11,961 nt of DNA from Steinernema hermaphroditum (Eukaryota; Nematoda; Chromadorea; Rhabditida; Steinernematidae). This document shows positions 9,827-11,961 of the stretch, piece after piece; within the stretch, counting starts at the first letter, position 1, and each line of letters starts with the position of its first letter. The stretch lies in NCBI GenBank assembly GCA_030435675.1, contig JAUCMV010000057.1:1-11961 (forward strand), written 5' to 3'. Under the pieces are notes generated by a model, which made no database searches, was not told where the DNA came from, and saw only the letters and a program-made list of their open reading frames with translations. Made by a program: the position numbers and the translations under genes.

Positions 9827-9860
9827 TAGGCGCGTTCGATCAGGCTCGTGCAGTTCTACA
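9827..9860. other. Invariant 34-bp block of the monomer (representative copy)
   Basis: Monomer positions 54-87, from taggcgcg through ttcgatcagg and ctcgtgcag to ttctaca, are the same in every copy I read, including the short and hybrid ones. The block is GC-richer than the unit average and keeps four CpG dinucleotides. A protein-binding site is one explanation; recent homogenisation is another. The coordinates mark the copy in the consensus monomer. Confidence 0.75.
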
Positions 9861-9872
9861 AGATCCAATCAT

Positions 9873-9877
9873 AAAAA
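9873..9877. other. A5 tract marking the monomer hinge
   Basis: Nearly every monomer has five A residues after atcat at positions 100-104; the copy at 5494 has four. Most of the larger length changes of the array (161, 167 and 171 bp forms) start within a few bases downstream. A-tracts are stiff and commonly influence nucleosome placement, but that role is inferred here. Confidence 0.7.
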
Positions 9878-9911
9878 TGCTATGGTACTTTGGAGCAGGA
9901 GGGTCAGATGC

Positions 9912-9919
9912 AGAGCTCT
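9912..9919. other. Perfect 8-bp palindrome AGAGCTCT, R1 marker
   Basis: The palindrome lies at monomer positions 139-146 in R1 arms and is destroyed by the g-to-a change in R2 and R3 (agaactct, ataactct). It includes a GAGCTC site, so it separates R1 from other monomers in a digest. No specific function is implied. Confidence 0.7.
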
Positions 9920-10292
9920 TGGTGTGAGCAAGGGCCCTGCTGTCTCGAATTGAAAGTTTTGCAGGAAACTAAGATAGTCCACAGTAAATCCAACGAGAGT
10001 AGGCGCGTTCGATCAGGCTCGTGCAGTTCTACAAGATCCAATCATAAAAATGCTATGGTACTTTGGAGCAGGAGGGTCAGATGCAGAGCTCTTGGTGTGA
10101 GCAAGGGCCCAGCTGTCTCGAATTGAAAGTTTTGCAGGAAACTAAGATAGTCCACAGTAAATCCAACGAGAGTAGGCGCGTTCGATCAGGCTCGTGCAGT
10201 TCTACAAGATCCAATCATAAAAATGCTATGGTACTTTGGAGCAGGAGGGTCAGATGCAGAGCTCTTGGTGTGAGCAAGGGCCCTGCTGTCTC

Positions 10293-11852
10293 GAATTGAA
10301 AGTTTTGCAGGAAACTAAGATAGTCCACAGTAAATCCCAACGAGAATAGGCGCGTTCGATCAGGCTCGTGCAGTTCTACAAGATCGAATCATAAAAATGC
10401 TATGGTACTTTGGAGCAGGAGGGTCAGATGCAGAACTCTTTGTATGAACAAGGCCCTATCTGTCTCGAATTGAAAGTTTTGCAGGAAACTAAGATAGTCC
10501 ACAGTAAATCCAACGGGAATAGGCGCGTTCGATCAGGCTCGTGCAGTTCTACAAGATCCAATCATAAAAATGCTATGGTACTTTGGAGCAGGAGGGTCAG
10601 ATGCAGAGCTCTTTGTATGAACAAGGGCCCTAGCTGTCTCGAATTGAAAGTTTTGCAGGAAACTAAGATAGTCCACAGTAAATCCAACGAGAGTAGGCGC
10701 GTTCGATCAGGCTCGTGCAGTTCTACAAGATCCAATCATAAAAATGCTATGGTACTTTGGAGCAGGAGGGTCAGATGCAGAGCTCTTGGTGTGAGCAAGG
10801 GCCCTGCTGTCTCGAATTGAAAGTTTTGCAGGAAACTAAGATAGTCCACAGTAAATCCAACGAGAGTAGGCGCGTTCGATCAGGCTCGTGCAGTTCTACA
10901 AGATCCAATCATAAAAATGCTATGGTACTTTGGAGCAGGAGGGTCAGATGCAGAGCTCTTGGTGTGAGCAAGGGCCCTATCTGTCTCGAATTGAAAGTTT
11001 TGCAGGAAACTAAGATAGTCCACAGTAATCCCAACGGGAATAGGCGCGTTCGATCAGGCTCGTGCAGTTCTACAAGACAGAATCATAAAAATGCTATGGT
11101 ACTTTGGAGCAGGAGGGTCAGATGCAGAACTCTTTGTATGAACAAGGCCCTATCTGTCTCGAATTGAAAGTTTTGCAGGAAACTAAGATAGTCCACAGTA
11201 AATCCAACGAGAGTAGGCGCGTTCGATCAGGCTCGTGCAGTTCTACAAGATAGAATCATAAAAATGCTATGGTACTTTGGAGCAGGAGGGTCAGATGCAG
11301 AGCTCTTGGTGTGAGCAAGGGCCCTGCTGTCTCGAATTGAAAGTTTTGCAGGAAACTAAGATAGTCCACAGTAAATCCAACGAGAGTAGGCGCGTTCGAT
11401 CAGGCTCGTGCAGTTCTACAAGATCCGGTCATAAAAATGCTATGGTACTTTGGAGCAGGAGGGTCAGATGCAGAGCTCTTGGTGTGAGCAAGGGCCCTGC
11501 TGTCTCGAATTGAAAGTTTTGCAGGAAACTAAGATAGTCCACAGTAAATCCAACGAGAGTAGGCGCGTTCGATCAGGCTCGTGCAGTTCTACAAGATCCA
11601 TTCATAAAAATGCTATGGTACTTTGGAGCAGGAGGGTCAGATGCAGAGCTCTTGGTGTGAGCAAGGGCCCTGCTGTCTCGAATTGAAAGTTTTGCAGGAA
11701 ACTAAGATAGTCCATAGTAATCCCAACGAGAATAGGCGCGTTCGATCAGGCTCGTGCAGTTCTACAAGATCCAATCATAAAAATGATATGGTACTTTGGA
11801 GCAGGAGGGTCAGATGCAGAGCTCTTGGTGTGAGCAAGGGTCCTGCTGTCTC
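10293..11852. repeat. Nine mostly E-R1 monomers with private substitutions
   Basis: Most copies are E-R1, with R2 arms at 10293 and 10988 and hybrids at 10467 (R1/R2) and 10814 (R1 arm with a ccctatctg end). Private changes cluster at monomer positions 91-95: gatcgaat (10293), gacagaat (10988), gatagaat (11161), ccggt (11334) and ccatt (11507). The last copy (11680) adds ccatagta, gatatgg and gggtcctg. No R3 allele or hinge deletion occurs here. Confidence 0.85.
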
Positions 11853-11961
11853 GAATTGAAAGTTTTGCAGGAAACTAAGATAGTCCACAGTAAATCCAAC
11901 GAGAGTAGGCGCGTTCGATCAGGCTCGTGCAGTTCTACAAGATCCGGTCATAAAAATGCTA
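11853..11961. repeat. Truncated last monomer (E)
   Basis: The first 109 bases of a monomer run to the window edge. It has the E allele and ccggt, the same private variant as the copy at 11334 three monomers upstream, which hints at a local trimer register. The array continues past the window. Confidence 0.93.

Larger units (their letters stand above)
9774..9946. repeat. Representative consensus monomer (E-R1, 173 bp)
   Basis: This copy is a good reference for the family. I count 50 A, 34 C, 48 G and 41 T (47% GC, 57% purine on this strand). In monomer coordinates it contains a well-conserved left arm (1-40), the E allele (41-53), an invariant block (54-87), a variable segment (88-99), an A5 tract (100-104), an indel-prone G-rich segment (105-130) and the R1 arm (131-173). 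Copies at 10120 and 10641 look identical to it. Useful restriction landmarks are two GATC sites per monomer, GAGCTC in R1 copies only, and GGGCCC in R1, R3 and R2g copies but not in the 173-bp R2 copies. Confidence 0.95.
9601..10292. repeat. Homogeneous run of four E-R1 monomers
   Basis: Four consecutive 173-bp copies share the E allele, ccaat, the gctatgg hinge and the R1 arm. Only two single changes are seen: gaatcg at the start of the first, and gggcccagctg in the third (9947). The run looks like recent simple tandem expansion of one monomer type, unlike the mixed order upstream. Confidence 0.88.
1..11961. repeat. Tandem satellite array, 173-bp monomer, about 69 copies
   Basis: The window is filled end to end by direct repeats of one unit. 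Complete monomers begin at 145, 318, 492, 665, 838, 999, 1173, 1344, 1518, 1691, 1852, 2025, 2198, 2372, 2546, 2719, 2893, 3067, 3241, 3415, 3586, 3759, 3932, 4106, 4280, 4454, 4625, 4798, 4971, 5147, 5320, 5494, 5666, 5839, 6013, 6180, 6353, 6514, 6687, 6860, 7021, 7194, 7367, 7538, 7711, 7884, 8045, 8218, 8391, 8564, 8736, 8909, 9082, 9255, 9428, 9601, 9774, 9947, 10120, 10293, 10467, 10641, 10814, 10988, 11161, 11334, 11507 and 11680. Lengths are 38 of 173 bp, 17 of 174, 5 of 161, 4 of 171, 2 of 172, and one each of 167 and 176. No inserted element or unique DNA interrupts the array. The monomer length fits centromeric or heterochromatic satellites of plants and animals, but I do not recognise the family. 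Confidence 0.98.

Noticed and set aside
9827..9860. tRNA gene or tRNA pseudogene at the ttcgatc motif
   Set aside because: The T-loop heptamer is present, but its flanks (gcgcg and aggct) do not pair. No acceptor or anticodon stem can be drawn.
9774..9946. Hammerhead ribozyme, as found in some satellites
   Set aside because: Neither strand has the CTGANGA and GAAA core elements in workable order. The nearest reverse-strand motif, ctgatcg, does not fit.
9774..9946. Monomer as a dimer of two half units of about 86 bp, suggested by T4 at position 11 and A5 at position 100
   Set aside because: Beyond the two homopolymer tracts the halves do not align.
9938..9967. Hairpin terminator formed by cctgc and gcagg across the monomer junction
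   Set aside because: Only five base pairs with a 20-base loop and no T-run, and it is lost in R2 copies where cctgc becomes cctatc.
1..11961. CRISPR array
   Set aside because: The repeat unit is a continuous 173-bp sequence with no unique spacers between short repeats, and the whole unit is conserved.
1..11961. Named satellite families with similar length (human alpha satellite, Arabidopsis 180-bp repeat, Brassica and grass centromere repeats)
   Set aside because: The length is close, but I could not recall any sequence match to those families, so I assign no name.

Overview
The whole window is one uninterrupted tandem satellite array. It holds 68 complete head-to-tail monomers (145 to 11852) and a partial monomer at each end. 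The modal monomer is 173 bp, the mean is 172.2 bp, and a consensus copy is about 47% GC. I see no protein-coding gene, RNA gene, mobile element or unique sequence on either strand. The many overlapping open frames of about 78 codons are by-products of the repeat. A 12 kb array of near-nucleosome-length monomers with higher-order structure points to a eukaryote (centromeric, pericentromeric or subtelomeric satellite). I do not recognise the monomer as a named satellite family and cannot name the species. An rDNA spacer sub-repeat array is a less likely alternative.

Monomers are numbered here from the base g of the motif gaattgaaag. Each monomer has a left allele at positions 41-53: 'E' (aatccaacgagag), 'N' (atcccaacgggaa) or 'K' (aatccaacgggaa). 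Each also has a right allele at positions 131-173: 'R1' (gcagagctcttggtgtgagc), 'R2' (gcagaactctttgtatgaac, followed by ggccctatctg, or gggccctatctg in 174-bp copies, called R2g) or 'R3' (gcataactctttgtatgagc). Between them, positions 88-130 hold most of the private variants and indels, while positions 54-87 are the same in every copy I read.

Layout: 1-1343 is a mixed start. From 1344 to about 8563 the alleles recur in a six-monomer higher-order repeat of about 1.01-1.04 kb (E-R2, E-R2, K-R3, E-R2/R1, N/E-R1, N-R3), with irregular stretches at 2372-3066 and 5147-5665 and a five-monomer version at 5666-6513. The best-preserved pair is 6514-7366 and 7538-8390: 853 bp each with two differences. 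Order decays over 8564-9600. From 9601 the array becomes mostly plain E-R1 monomers of exactly 173 bp, and R3 disappears. The last 1.7 kb collects private substitutions, mainly at monomer positions 91-95.

The window records satellite turnover: local amplification of six-monomer blocks, conversion between three allele families, an indel hotspot beside an A5 tract, and a 34-bp segment that does not vary. Function (kinetochore, heterochromatin, transcription) cannot be decided from sequence alone.
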